Below, in pieces: positions 19,700 to 27,895 of a stretch of 64,000 bases of DNA. This stretch comes from Pseudomonadales bacterium. GTDB taxonomy: Bacteria > Pseudomonadota > Gammaproteobacteria > Pseudomonadales > DC-out160. The notes beneath the pieces are model-generated. The model was not told the origin of the DNA and ran no database searches. It worked only from the letters and a program-made list of their open reading frames with translations. The stretch covers positions 21,153-85,152 of the forward strand of contig JAHRWA010000035.1 of assembly GCA_019090455.1 (NCBI GenBank). The letters run 5' to 3'. The first letter of the stretch is position 1. Each line of letters begins with the position of its first letter. The position numbers were made by a program, and so were the translations under genes.

Positions 19700-20028
19700 A
19701 ATTCGATAATGAATGACAGCTGCAATCAAAAGCGCTACAAACTCACTCTTAGAAAGTTTCTGTCACTCACCATCTCTATTAATGGTATTTTTTTGGAGGT
19801 CGTGTGAACAACGAAGGCTTTTTTTGACTCTGTAATTTCTAAAACTCTTTTCTCTCTATTACTAATTTCAATCTATTCCTATTTCCTATCTAGAACTGCA
19901 CCGTATCTACATTCACTTAACTATACAGTTTAAACCATTACATTAAGTGTTCTCAAATTTGTCACAGCTAGCAAGAACTTGTTAGCATTAGATTCGACAA
20001 CACAACCCAATAGTAAGGAGAAACTAAA
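19700..20028. other. intergenic region upstream of the tyrosinase operon
   Basis: About 330 AT-rich bases with long pyrimidine runs between two plus-strand genes. No gene seen. It contains the putative promoter listed at 19959-19988. Confidence 0.4.
19959..19988 (+). promoter_or_regulatory. putative sigma70 promoter of the tyrosinase operon
   Basis: TTGTCA at 19959-19964, close to the -35 consensus, is followed after 18 bases by TAGCAT at 19983-19988 as a weaker -10 element. The ATG lies about 40 bases downstream and has a strong AAGGAG ribosome-binding site near 20016. Confidence 0.3.
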
Positions 20029-20244
20029 ATGGCATCAGTTAAGGAAGACTATGAAGGATGCGCCATTGAGATAGAAGTTGAAAACACCCTAACGCTTAAT
20101 GGCAAGAAAATCGAATTCACTCACGACAATACCAACCAAACATGGCACTCCGACTATCTGCCCTACTCACAATACAACTCGCTAATAGAATTGGCCCGCG
20201 CGATTGTCCATGAGTCAGGTGAATTTACTAAAGCACAAAACTAA
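20029..20244 (+). CDS. small protein encoded upstream of tyrosinase
   Basis: 71 residues, acidic and soluble, with no signal peptide and no recognised family. A strong AAGGAG site precedes the ATG. It ends 17 nt before the tyrosinase start on the same strand, so the two form an operon. The Tyr-rich patch 'SDYLPYSQY' is notable because known tyrosinase caddie proteins (MelC1 type) present a Tyr to the copper site. The sequence shows no direct relation to MelC1, so a helper role is only suggested by position. Confidence 0.7.
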   Translation: MASVKEDYEGCAIEIEVENTLTLNGKKIEFTHDNTNQTWHSDYLPYSQYNSLIELARAIVHESGEFTKAQN

Positions 20245-20261
20245 CCAAACGGAATTGAATC

Positions 20262-21728
20262 ATGGCTATTAGAAAGGATGCAAATACCCTCACCTCCTCT
20301 GAGCGAGCTGAATTTGTTGCTGCTGTGTTGGAGATTAAAAGACTCGGAATCTACGACCAATTTGTCTTACGTCACGCCCGTGCCAATATGACGGCGATCC
20401 ATCGCTGTCCGGCATTTTTACCATGGCATCGACGTTTCATTTATGATTTTGAAATTGAACTACAACGTGCCTCAGGTAACCCAAATCTCGGATTACCCTA
20501 TTGGAACTGGCCAGATGGTGGTGAAACCGCCTCTTTATGGGATGATGATCTATTAGGGGGTAACGGGGATACCAATGGAGTGGTTCGTACGGGTCCGTTT
20601 AGATCAGGCCGATGGACAATAGTCAATCGTAACGGTCAAGCAAATGGCGCACTGAGAAGAGAGATGAGACAAAATGCTTCATCGCTTCCTACTATCTCAG
20701 AGATTACGGGAGTTGTCGCTCAAACACCCTATGACACCGCACCCTGGGATGCCTCTGCGTCTGGTTTTCGCAATCAGCTAGAAGGATTTATCGGCGCAAA
20801 TCTTCACAATAGAGGTCACATGTGGGTTGGTGGTTCAATGCTCCCTATGACGTCGCCTAATGATCCTGTGTTTTTTATGCATCACTGTATGGTTGATAAA
20901 ATATGGCATGACTGGCAAGTGGCTCACCCATCTCAAGGTTATCAACCAACAGGAAATGCTCCTTTTGGACAAAACTTAACAGATCCGATGGACAGCACCC
21001 CTACTCCAAATAACCGACCAATTGATGTATTGGATAGCAGTTCCCTTGGCATTGAATATCAGCAATCTGGTGAGATTATCGTACCTCCCATAGCAACGCC
21101 CCAGTTACTCCCGCTGGACGAAAGCTTTATCAATGCGAGCATCAATATTCCAGGTGAAGTGATTCGGTTTCAAATCGATGCACCCGAGTTCGCCAGCTAC
21201 CGGCTAGAAACCAGCGGTAATTCTGATACGGTCATGTCCTTGTTTGGACCCAACGATGCTAGAGCTCTAGTCACAGTCAATGATGATGGAGGGGAAAACC
21301 TAAACTCTAGAATAGTACAATCACTTTCCGCTGGGTCTTATATCCTGGAAATACGACTGTACAATCCCAATTCATTGGGCAGCTTTTCCATCTCAGGTCA
21401 ACCTATCGGTACGAGTGCGATCCCAACATTAGCGGTCAACGGGGTTCAAACGAATGCCGCAATTTCTTTCTCTAATGAAAGTGACTTGTATCGATTTACC
21501 GTAACCAATCCGGGGGCACATAACATCGAGACAGAGGGACAAACAGATACCTTCATTTCTCTGTATGGTCCCAACAGTCAAACTGCGCTACTAGACAACG
21601 ATGACGATAGCGGGAGTGGCTTAAATTCAAGGTTACGTTGGAACCTTCCTAACGGAGAATATTTTGTTAGAGTTCGACATTATTCCCCTGTTAGTACGGG
21701 TTCCTATAGTATCCGGGTTAATCGCTGA
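20262..21728 (+). CDS. tyrosinase with two C-terminal PPC domains
   Basis: Type-3 copper oxidase, 488 residues. Copper A ligands are likely His38, His47 and His56 ('HRCPAFLPWHRRF'). Copper B ligands are His182, His186 and His208 ('HNRGH' and 'DPVFFMHHCMVD'). Glu174 and Asn183 match the Glu/Asn pair that activates water and favours monophenol hydroxylation over plain catechol oxidase. After ~285 come two beta-sandwich PPC (bacterial pre-peptidase C-terminal) domains with 'NDDGGENLNSR' and 'DNDDDSGSGLNSRL' motifs. PPC domains are normally on secreted proteins, yet no signal peptide is present. It should oxidise phenols to quinones, leading to melanin-like polymers. Confidence 0.92.
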   Translation: MAIRKDANTLTSSERAEFVAAVLEIKRLGIYDQFVLRHARANMTAIHRCPAFLPWHRRFIYDFEIELQRASGNPNLGLPYWNWPDGGETASLWDDDLLGGNGDTNGVVRTGPFRSGRWTIVNRNGQANGALRREMRQNASSLPTISEITGVVAQTPYDTAPWDASASGFRNQLEGFIGANLHNRGHMWVGGSMLPMTSPNDPVFFMHHCMVDKIWHDWQVAHPSQGYQPTGNAPFGQNLTDPMDSTPTPNNRPIDVLDSSSLGIEYQQSGEIIVPPIATPQLLPLDESFINASINIPGEVIRFQIDAPEFASYRLETSGNSDTVMSLFGPNDARALVTVNDDGGENLNSRIVQSLSAGSYILEIRLYNPNSLGSFSISGQPIGTSAIPTLAVNGVQTNAAISFSNESDLYRFTVTNPGAHNIETEGQTDTFISLYGPNSQTALLDNDDDSGSGLNSRLRWNLPNGEYFVRVRHYSPVSTGSYSIRVNR

Positions 21729-21764
21729 GAGTATCCGGTTAATCGTATCCGAGAACCCCTGACG

Positions 21765-21809
21765 TAAAAAAGTAAACCCTGTGTTACTCGTATCTAAGGC
21801 AGGGTTTAC
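21765..21809 (-). terminator. rho-independent terminator of the minus-strand phospholipase-like gene
   Basis: Perfect 10-bp inverted repeat, arms 21772-21781 and 21800-21809, with an 18-nt loop. On the minus strand it is followed by a run of six Ts (21765-21771). It sits 68 nt beyond the stop of the gene ending at 21877. Confidence 0.75.
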
Positions 21810-21820
21810 CTAGAAAAAAA

Positions 21821-21856
21821 AGTCTATACAGTTAATAAAGTCTATACCGTTAATAA
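21821..21856. repeat. 18-bp tandem duplication
   Basis: 21821-21838 and 21839-21856 differ at one base. They lie in the convergent gap between the tyrosinase and phospholipase-like genes. No function is apparent. Confidence 0.8.
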
Positions 21857-21876
21857 AAAAGAAGAGTCATCATTCC

Positions 21877-23565
21877 CTACAACCAACGCTTTAAGCTGCC
21901 GCCGCCAGTCACGCCAAAGGAATAACCAATCATAAGTCGAACTTGCGGCTCCACCTCTTGTATTGACCTATGCGGAAAGAAACCACCCACTCCCAATGCA
22001 ATTTTAAGCTTCAAAATATCGAGATAGGTATTCACTCCTAAATAGACACCTGCTTCCGTTGCCTTACCTTCCATTGAATTACGAGATTGCGCCCATGCGA
22101 TTTCCAAATTATGTGACAACGGTGTACCTTGATAAAAATTCGGTAGGGATAAATTCAATCCAACTTCATGATAGCGATTATCACCTGACATCACTTCGTC
22201 CAATTTCCGAAAACTCAAGTGTACATACAAATTAGCACTGGCAGGTAAATTGCTTTTAATCGCCGCTAGGCCATAGGCCAGATGTAAACCACCGTATTGG
22301 TCGTCATTCTCCAGGCTCGCCGAATAGCTCCCCATAATGGACAATGCCGAATATACTTTTTCATGAATAATATCCATTGGCATCCAATATTTATTATCAT
22401 CGAAATTGGATTGCGACAATAACTTCTCATCTCCTGTCGCTTCGTATTCACTTGATTTTTGATAGGATTCCTCAGAGAGCATGATGCTCCTAGGTTTCGT
22501 TTTATTCGGGCGGAAGGCTTGAGAGCGCAAGGGGAAACCCTCCTCCACCAACTTTGAATACGCTAAATCTTCCCCTTTTACGAAAGCGAGTATAACGGCC
22601 GTTACGGACCGCGTATTGGTCCGATGTAATCGAAGGTGATTGGTTCTGTTGTCACACAGGTCATCACTACCGGAATTTAAATTTCCATCACCGCAAGCAT
22701 TCCAATACACATAGGATTGAGCTGTCACCTTATCGGTTTCTGGTGAATCCATCTCCTGTCGAATACTGAGATTTCGTTTCTTTAACCAAACACTTTCTTT
22801 AATTTTGGCAAGCTCGCGACCCTCTTCTTCTAAAAGGTTTTCTCGTATAAAGAGTTCGCCTTTACTCAGTTTGACACCTGCAAATGCACGCCCGTATTCA
22901 TTCCAATGATCATGAAATGTTTGACTAGGGTTTTGTAAAGAATGCACTCGAGAAAACCCTGAATGACCAATAGCAAAAGTATCCTGTAAAAAATGATCGC
23001 CGAAGGAGGAATAAACCAAAGCTCGATTAAAAGTCTCGATTGCTTCCGAGTAATTAGCTCGATCAAATATCTCCCGAGCCAATACCGCCAGTTGTATGGC
23101 TTCAATATGATTTGATCTCCACTCTTGTTTCGAATAGGGCGCAAAATGGCTGAAATTATTTAACGCCAATTTTCCGTAAACCGTCCAGCTTAAAGCCTGT
23201 GATTCTGCTTCGATGGATTCAAAATCCTTAGGGTCTGATACGTGATCACCGGATAAAGATGACCGTAATCCATAAGCATCAGAACGCCCGCCAATATCAT
23301 GACAAGGAATATTCCCTAGCAAAGCTCTCTCTTGCTTCAGTTCATTGTATTTTTCAGTGTTCCGACGGCCCATTGAGTTGCCTAGTGCTGGGTTAGCTAG
23401 TGCATCATCGTATTCCTCCATTAGATTATCACAGGCCGATCTAAAGGCTTCTTTTCCTAACTGGTAATGCTCCTTGTAGTTCCAAGCAAAGGATTGCTGG
23501 CAAAATAATAATGGAGCGACAAAAAGCAATGAACAAAAGAATCCGTTCCGATGAGTGCGTAGCAT
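21877..23565 (-). CDS. secreted zinc phospholipase C / P1-nuclease-like protein with C-terminal beta-rich region
   Basis: A signal peptide ends in 'QQSFA', giving a mature protein that begins with Trp, as in zinc phospholipase C and P1 nuclease where the N-terminal Trp binds zinc. Downstream His/Asp motifs fit the fold: 'HFLQDTFAIGHSG' and 'FHDHWNEYG' at roughly 195-230. The C-terminal third is beta-rich, with alternating hydrophobics and a final 'RLMIGYSFGV', like an outer-membrane or barrel-type domain. The ATG at 23565 has AGGA eight bases upstream; a TTG at 23586 is less likely. Enzymatic substrate unknown. A clear terminator follows. Confidence 0.65.
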   Translation of the reverse strand: MLRTHRNGFFCSLLFVAPLLFCQQSFAWNYKEHYQLGKEAFRSACDNLMEEYDDALANPALGNSMGRRNTEKYNELKQERALLGNIPCHDIGGRSDAYGLRSSLSGDHVSDPKDFESIEAESQALSWTVYGKLALNNFSHFAPYSKQEWRSNHIEAIQLAVLAREIFDRANYSEAIETFNRALVYSSFGDHFLQDTFAIGHSGFSRVHSLQNPSQTFHDHWNEYGRAFAGVKLSKGELFIRENLLEEEGRELAKIKESVWLKKRNLSIRQEMDSPETDKVTAQSYVYWNACGDGNLNSGSDDLCDNRTNHLRLHRTNTRSVTAVILAFVKGEDLAYSKLVEEGFPLRSQAFRPNKTKPRSIMLSEESYQKSSEYEATGDEKLLSQSNFDDNKYWMPMDIIHEKVYSALSIMGSYSASLENDDQYGGLHLAYGLAAIKSNLPASANLYVHLSFRKLDEVMSGDNRYHEVGLNLSLPNFYQGTPLSHNLEIAWAQSRNSMEGKATEAGVYLGVNTYLDILKLKIALGVGGFFPHRSIQEVEPQVRLMIGYSFGVTGGGSLKRWL

Positions 23566-23650
23566 AAAAATGTTCCTAAATTTCAAACACTAATTTGTAG
23601 TGGGATTGGGGTTGAAAAAGCAGTGATTCCAATATTCGAAAACTCACATT

Positions 23651-23690
23651 CAATAAAAAGGCCCTAAAACAGATTTAACGTCTTAGGGCC
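23651..23690 (-). terminator. rho-independent terminator of the SDR gene
   Basis: Perfect 8-bp GC-rich inverted repeat, arms 23660-23667 and 23683-23690. On the minus strand it is followed by a T-rich run. It lies 34 nt past the SDR stop and separates it from the phospholipase-like gene. Confidence 0.75.
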
Positions 23691-23723
23691 TAGGTATTTA
23701 ATTTAATGGATTCGTTTTCAGCG

Positions 23724-24548
23724 TTATCTAAATAACTTGTACACTTCTCCAATTCCACGAGCATAAGAAGCTGGTGCTAACCGCTTTACTCTCCACCAAA
23801 CTTTCGCGTCCACTTGCGGCATCATATACAGTTGTCCCTTATCTAATGCAGTCAAAGTTTGTCGAGCGACTTTATCGCTGTTAGTAAAAGAAAGTTTATC
23901 CATGGCTAACGAGCCTCTTTCTTTGTCTTCATCTGATATCCGGCTATTTTCAATAATATTGGTCGGAATCATTGTAGGACATAACGCGGTGACATTAACG
24001 CCGGTACCTACCATCTCTGCCGCAAGCGTCTCGGAAAGCGATAACACACCAGCCTTGGTTACATTATAGGCTCCCATCTCAGGAGCAGCGGCGAAGGCGG
24101 CTGCTGAAGCGACATTAATAATACCGCCATAACCTAGTTCTTTTAACTTAGGAGCAAAAAAGTGGCAGCCATGAATAACTCCCCACAAATTAACTTTCAT
24201 TATCCATTGCCAATCTTTCATGGACATTTCACCGATAATCCCACCTGCTCCAACACCAGCATTATTCACCACTAGTGTTATGGGTCTTTCTAGTATCTCT
24301 TCGGCTTCTATCGACAACTTTTCCATTGCGCTTTCGCTACCGACATCACACTTGTAGGCTATGGCTTTTGTTCCTAATTCTTGCAACATTGTCGCTGTTT
24401 TTTGCGCCGCTTTTAGATCGATATCGGCACAGATGACTTGACCACCCCTACGGGCAATTTCGTAGGCAAAACTCTTACCAATACCACTACCAGCACCGGT
24501 AACAACAGCAGCTGATTTTTGGGATACTTTTAAAGCGGTTATACTCAT
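23724..24548 (-). CDS. short-chain dehydrogenase/reductase
   Basis: Classical SDR of 274 residues. The dinucleotide motif 'GAGSGIGKSFAYE' is near residue 18, the structural 'NNAGVGAGG' follows, and the active site is a Ser in 'INVASAAAFA' plus Tyr-x-x-x-Lys in 'YNVTKAG'. An acidic 'CADID' after strand beta-2 favours NAD over NADP. An AAGGA sits before the ATG at 24548. It is transcribed in the same direction as the P450 gene but 325 nt separate them. Substrate unknown. Confidence 0.9.
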   Translation of the reverse strand: MSITALKVSQKSAAVVTGAGSGIGKSFAYEIARRGGQVICADIDLKAAQKTATMLQELGTKAIAYKCDVGSESAMEKLSIEAEEILERPITLVVNNAGVGAGGIIGEMSMKDWQWIMKVNLWGVIHGCHFFAPKLKELGYGGIINVASAAAFAAAPEMGAYNVTKAGVLSLSETLAAEMVGTGVNVTALCPTMIPTNIIENSRISDEDKERGSLAMDKLSFTNSDKVARQTLTALDKGQLYMMPQVDAKVWWRVKRLAPASYARGIGEVYKLFR

Positions 24549-24873
24549 GGTCTTAATATCCTTTCGTTGTTGGACTTAGTTACTGCACTCTAATCAATAG
24601 TCTTAGCTTCTGGACTTTTTCCTAGCAGTAAATTTTTTGCAAGTTGTCGATAAATTAAGAAGGGGCAGTCTCTTTCCATTAAAGTTGTAGATTGCGCGCT
24701 AAGTCTAGCGTAAATCATTGTAGTTTTCATAAATTAATTAAGGCTTGATTTAAGTCAATTGGAAATTGCGCACTCCTTTTTACCTTTTTCCTGAGAATAC
24801 TATCAAGGTATCTATACTCGGCCTCCAACATAAACTGCCAGTTGGGAAAGCATTCTAAACTTACCCTATTTTA
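24549..24873. other. intergenic region between P450 and SDR genes
   Basis: Some 325 AT-rich bases with no gene seen. It holds the SDR promoter and the P450 3' end; no clear terminator hairpin was found. Confidence 0.35.
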
Positions 24874-26100
24874 TTAGCTCTGCGAGAGGGTCCTAATATT
24901 CATTTGGCGTAATCCCAACAATCTATTATTTGGCATCCATACAGGGTCGCCTACTAGCTCGAATCCATCGAAACGTTTAATGAGTTCATTTAGAGTCGCC
25001 GATATCTCAAGACGAGCTAGGCTGGCCCCCAAGCAGAAGTGGACGCCTGCGCCGAGACCAGCATGCTTATTGGGCCAGCGCGTAATATCAAATTCAAAGG
25101 GCTTATCAAAAAAACGCTCGTCACGATTCGCTGACATTTCCCAAAAAGTGACCTTATCACCTAACTTAATCGTCTCACCTTGTAAAATAATGTCCTCAGT
25201 CGCAGTTCGGCGTTTGTAGATTGAGGGGGTCGTCCATCGAATTATCTCCTCAACAGCAGAACGCATCAGTGACGGGTCATCCTTTAAAAGTTGAAATTGC
25301 TCAGGGAAATCTATGAACGCCTTTATCGTTCCCCCTAAAGCGCTACGGGTCGTTTCCGCACCAGCAGGAAATAATAAAGTAAAAAACGATAACAATTCAT
25401 GATCATTCAGTTTCGTACCGTCTTCTTCAAATTCGGCTTGGACGATAGTCGACAAAATATCCTTAGCTGGATTCAAGCGTTTATCAGCAATGATAGTTTT
25501 CGCTTCATTGCGAATTTTTATCATATATTCTTTATCGAGTATCGAAGACGATGTCGAAGCCAATCCCAAATCAACCCATTCTATCAACTGATCCCTTTTA
25601 TCCAGCGGTACCCCCAGTACATTGCAAATGGTTTGCAGTGGAACTTCTCTGGCAACTTTTTTGACAAAATCAAACGAATCCTGATCTGCCACGCTATCGA
25701 GTAATTCACCGATCAATTTGGTAAGCCCCGCCTCAAGTTCTTGAACTGCTTTGGGTGTAAAGCCCTTATTCACAAGGGAGCGCAATCTCCGATGCAAAGG
25801 ATCATCGGTCATATTTAATGCCACACCGGCACTGCGCTCGTCCTTTATTCCTGTTCCTCCGCCTGTTCTGTCACCGGCTTTATCAGATGAAAACCGAATC
25901 GGGTCACGCTGAATGGCGGTCACATCACTATACCGACTGATCACCCAAAACCCTTCACCATCCGGTGTTACCGTGGTCGGCTCATGCCAAAAAACAGGCG
26001 CATTATCTCGTAGCCAATTGAAGGAGTTGTGTGGGAAACCCTCTGCAAAACTCGCATCATTGGAAAGATCAACAACTGAAGAGTCAGAATTTGTTGTCAT
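24874..26100 (-). CDS. cytochrome P450
   Basis: Soluble bacterial P450, ~408 residues from the ATG at 26100. The I-helix oxygen-activation motif is 'FPAGAETTRSA', the K-helix is 'EEIIRWTTP' (Glu-x-x-Arg), and the heme loop is 'GAGVHFCLGASLARLE' with Cys356 as the iron ligand. The general look is of the CYP125/CYP142/CYP124 group (steroid side-chain or fatty-acid hydroxylases), but this is recognition by eye, not a search. The frame continues 37 codons upstream to 26211 without P450-like sequence. No ferredoxin or reductase gene is adjacent. Confidence 0.92.
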   Translation of the reverse strand: MTTNSDSSVVDLSNDASFAEGFPHNSFNWLRDNAPVFWHEPTTVTPDGEGFWVISRYSDVTAIQRDPIRFSSDKAGDRTGGGTGIKDERSAGVALNMTDDPLHRRLRSLVNKGFTPKAVQELEAGLTKLIGELLDSVADQDSFDFVKKVAREVPLQTICNVLGVPLDKRDQLIEWVDLGLASTSSSILDKEYMIKIRNEAKTIIADKRLNPAKDILSTIVQAEFEEDGTKLNDHELLSFFTLLFPAGAETTRSALGGTIKAFIDFPEQFQLLKDDPSLMRSAVEEIIRWTTPSIYKRRTATEDIILQGETIKLGDKVTFWEMSANRDERFFDKPFEFDITRWPNKHAGLGAGVHFCLGASLARLEISATLNELIKRFDGFELVGDPVWMPNNRLLGLRQMNIRTLSQS

Positions 26101-26385
26101 AATTAAATTTGCCGCCGAGTGAATAAGGAAATAAGAGTGAACTCTATTCTTTTTGCGACACTTTACGTTAATAATATGAAAAGTACGAGGACAGTGACTG
26201 TGAGAGGGCACGAAACAATGAGTGATATGTTCGTCTTATTTATTTTCAACATATAGACTATTCTACACGATTGAGCACATAGCCCACCTCTCGAGACTAA
26301 AAATGAGCTGATTTAAATCACATGGCTCTGCTCATTTCGTGATACTTATAATACTCAAACTAACTAAACATACAGGGTAATAGTA

Positions 26386-27054
26386 GTGGGTAGTGACTTC
26401 ATAGGATATTTCAAAAATAACCTCTATCTTTGGGTCAAATTATTCATGCAGATGAGTCTGCTAGTGAGTTTGTGCTTAGCGATCTATCGATTGGAGTGGC
26501 TAACTGTCTTTCTCGTCAGCATGATTATGCTTCTGACCCTAATTCCTCTTAGACTCAATACTCAACTTAATATCGTTATTCCTTTAGAGATCGAAATATT
26601 ATCTCTCGCCATTATCTATGCATCCTTATATTTAGGCGAAATCGGCAATTATTATGAAAAATATTGGTGGTGGGATATTCTTTTACACAGCGGCTCGGGA
26701 TTTCTTTTCGGCGTCTTAGGCTTCTTGCTCATATGGATACTGAACGACAAACCAAAATCCTATTTAGGCTTATCTCCATTTTTCATGGCTTTGGTCTCTT
26801 TCTCCTTTTCAATCACTATGGGTGTTGCCTGGGAGGTATTCGAATTTACTCTTGACCAAAGCTTTGGTTTAAATATGCAAAAAAGCGGTTTGGTCGATAC
26901 TATGTGGGATCTGATCGTTGTGTGTATTGGCGCATTATGTGTATCGGGCTTTGGTTACTCTTACCTAAAATTTGGTTACCGTTCTTTTGCAAGCCAGTGG
27001 TTTGAAGATTTCGTCGAAAACAATCCTCATATTTTCAACGAAAATAAAACATAA
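26386..27054 (+). CDS. DUF2238-like integral membrane protein
   Basis: 222 residues with about six membrane segments. The core 'WWWDILLHSGSGFLFGVLG' and 'GVAWEVFEFTLDQSFG...GLVDTMWDL' match the DUF2238 (YjdF-like) family pattern, where conserved Asp/His/Glu/Asp residues lie at membrane edges. Start is a GTG at 26386 with GGG nearby. Function unknown. It is monocistronic, diverging from the P450 gene. Confidence 0.75.
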   Translation: MGSDFIGYFKNNLYLWVKLFMQMSLLVSLCLAIYRLEWLTVFLVSMIMLLTLIPLRLNTQLNIVIPLEIEILSLAIIYASLYLGEIGNYYEKYWWWDILLHSGSGFLFGVLGFLLIWILNDKPKSYLGLSPFFMALVSFSFSITMGVAWEVFEFTLDQSFGLNMQKSGLVDTMWDLIVVCIGALCVSGFGYSYLKFGYRSFASQWFEDFVENNPHIFNENKT

Positions 27055-27124
27055 ATACCTCGCACCTACAGACAACCTAACAAATTATCTAACAATGATT
27101 AAATCTATAAAGTAAGCGCTATAA

Positions 27125-27895
27125 TTATGAAGTAAGTACTAAACTTGGCGTCATTTTTTGTAAAAAAAGATCAAAGCTATCATCGTTTTCTAAAAAACAG
27201 GATGAAGTGCTGCAATAAAATATATCGGTTTTAAGCTGTTTAAGAAGATCAACGAGTTCCATAACACTCATATCATTTTTAATAATGATAAGCGTATGAT
27301 CTATCGGATCAACTGCTAGTAGTTCCTGTAGCTCTGACACGTAACTTTGCTGGGCAATAATATTCAACTTTTGCTTCAGCTTTTTAGCTTTTTTGGTAGC
27401 AAGAATAAAGGCATTTTTTGAGCCAGGTGTGCTTTCAAACAATAAGCAGCCATTCCTTCTGTCTCTAGCATTAGCGGTAATATTTGTCGCCATCAAAGAC
27501 CCTTTATGTTTCGGGCCAATGACAAGGATTTTTGACTGCCTAGCATCAAAACACATTTTATGATCAGGGTCGCAAATAAGCCTAAACTGCGGGACCACCT
27601 TGGCTCGCTGTGCTTTCGTCGCTACTTTTTGTTTTAATCTATTCGTATTGCGCTTAATTGAAACCGCCATATCGGTATCGTCTGAAGCATAAAAACTTTT
27701 ACCATGCGCTGTAAGTTCACGAGTAAAAGGCAAAGCAAACATTTTGACTAGGTCTGGGTTTTGTATCAGAAGTGTTAACAATTCTTCATTGAATTGGAAT
27801 GCAATTTCCATTGCGATCTCAATATTGCTATCCGTTAAATGACTTCGTTGCCCCGAAGAGGCATCGAGTGCCAAAACGATTTTATGCGTATTCAT
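27125..27895 (-). CDS. universal-stress-like protein coupled to Lon-like protease
   Basis: 256 residues. The first strand 'KIVLALDASSGQ' and following helix resemble a USP/Rossmann-type domain, and the protein may contain two such halves (~1-130 and ~155-256). No nucleotide-binding G-rich motif is clear. Its ATG directly abuts the stop codon of the Lon-like gene (TAA then ATG), so it is almost certainly co-translated with it. A regulatory or adaptor role for the protease is possible but is only context-based. Confidence 0.65.
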   Translation of the reverse strand: MNTHKIVLALDASSGQRSHLTDSNIEIAMEIAFQFNEELLTLLIQNPDLVKMFALPFTRELTAHGKSFYASDDTDMAVSIKRNTNRLKQKVATKAQRAKVVPQFRLICDPDHKMCFDARQSKILVIGPKHKGSLMATNITANARDRRNGCLLFESTPGSKNAFILATKKAKKLKQKLNIIAQQSYVSELQELLAVDPIDHTLIIIKNDMSVMELVDLLKQLKTDIFYCSTSSCFLENDDSFDLFLQKMTPSLVLTS

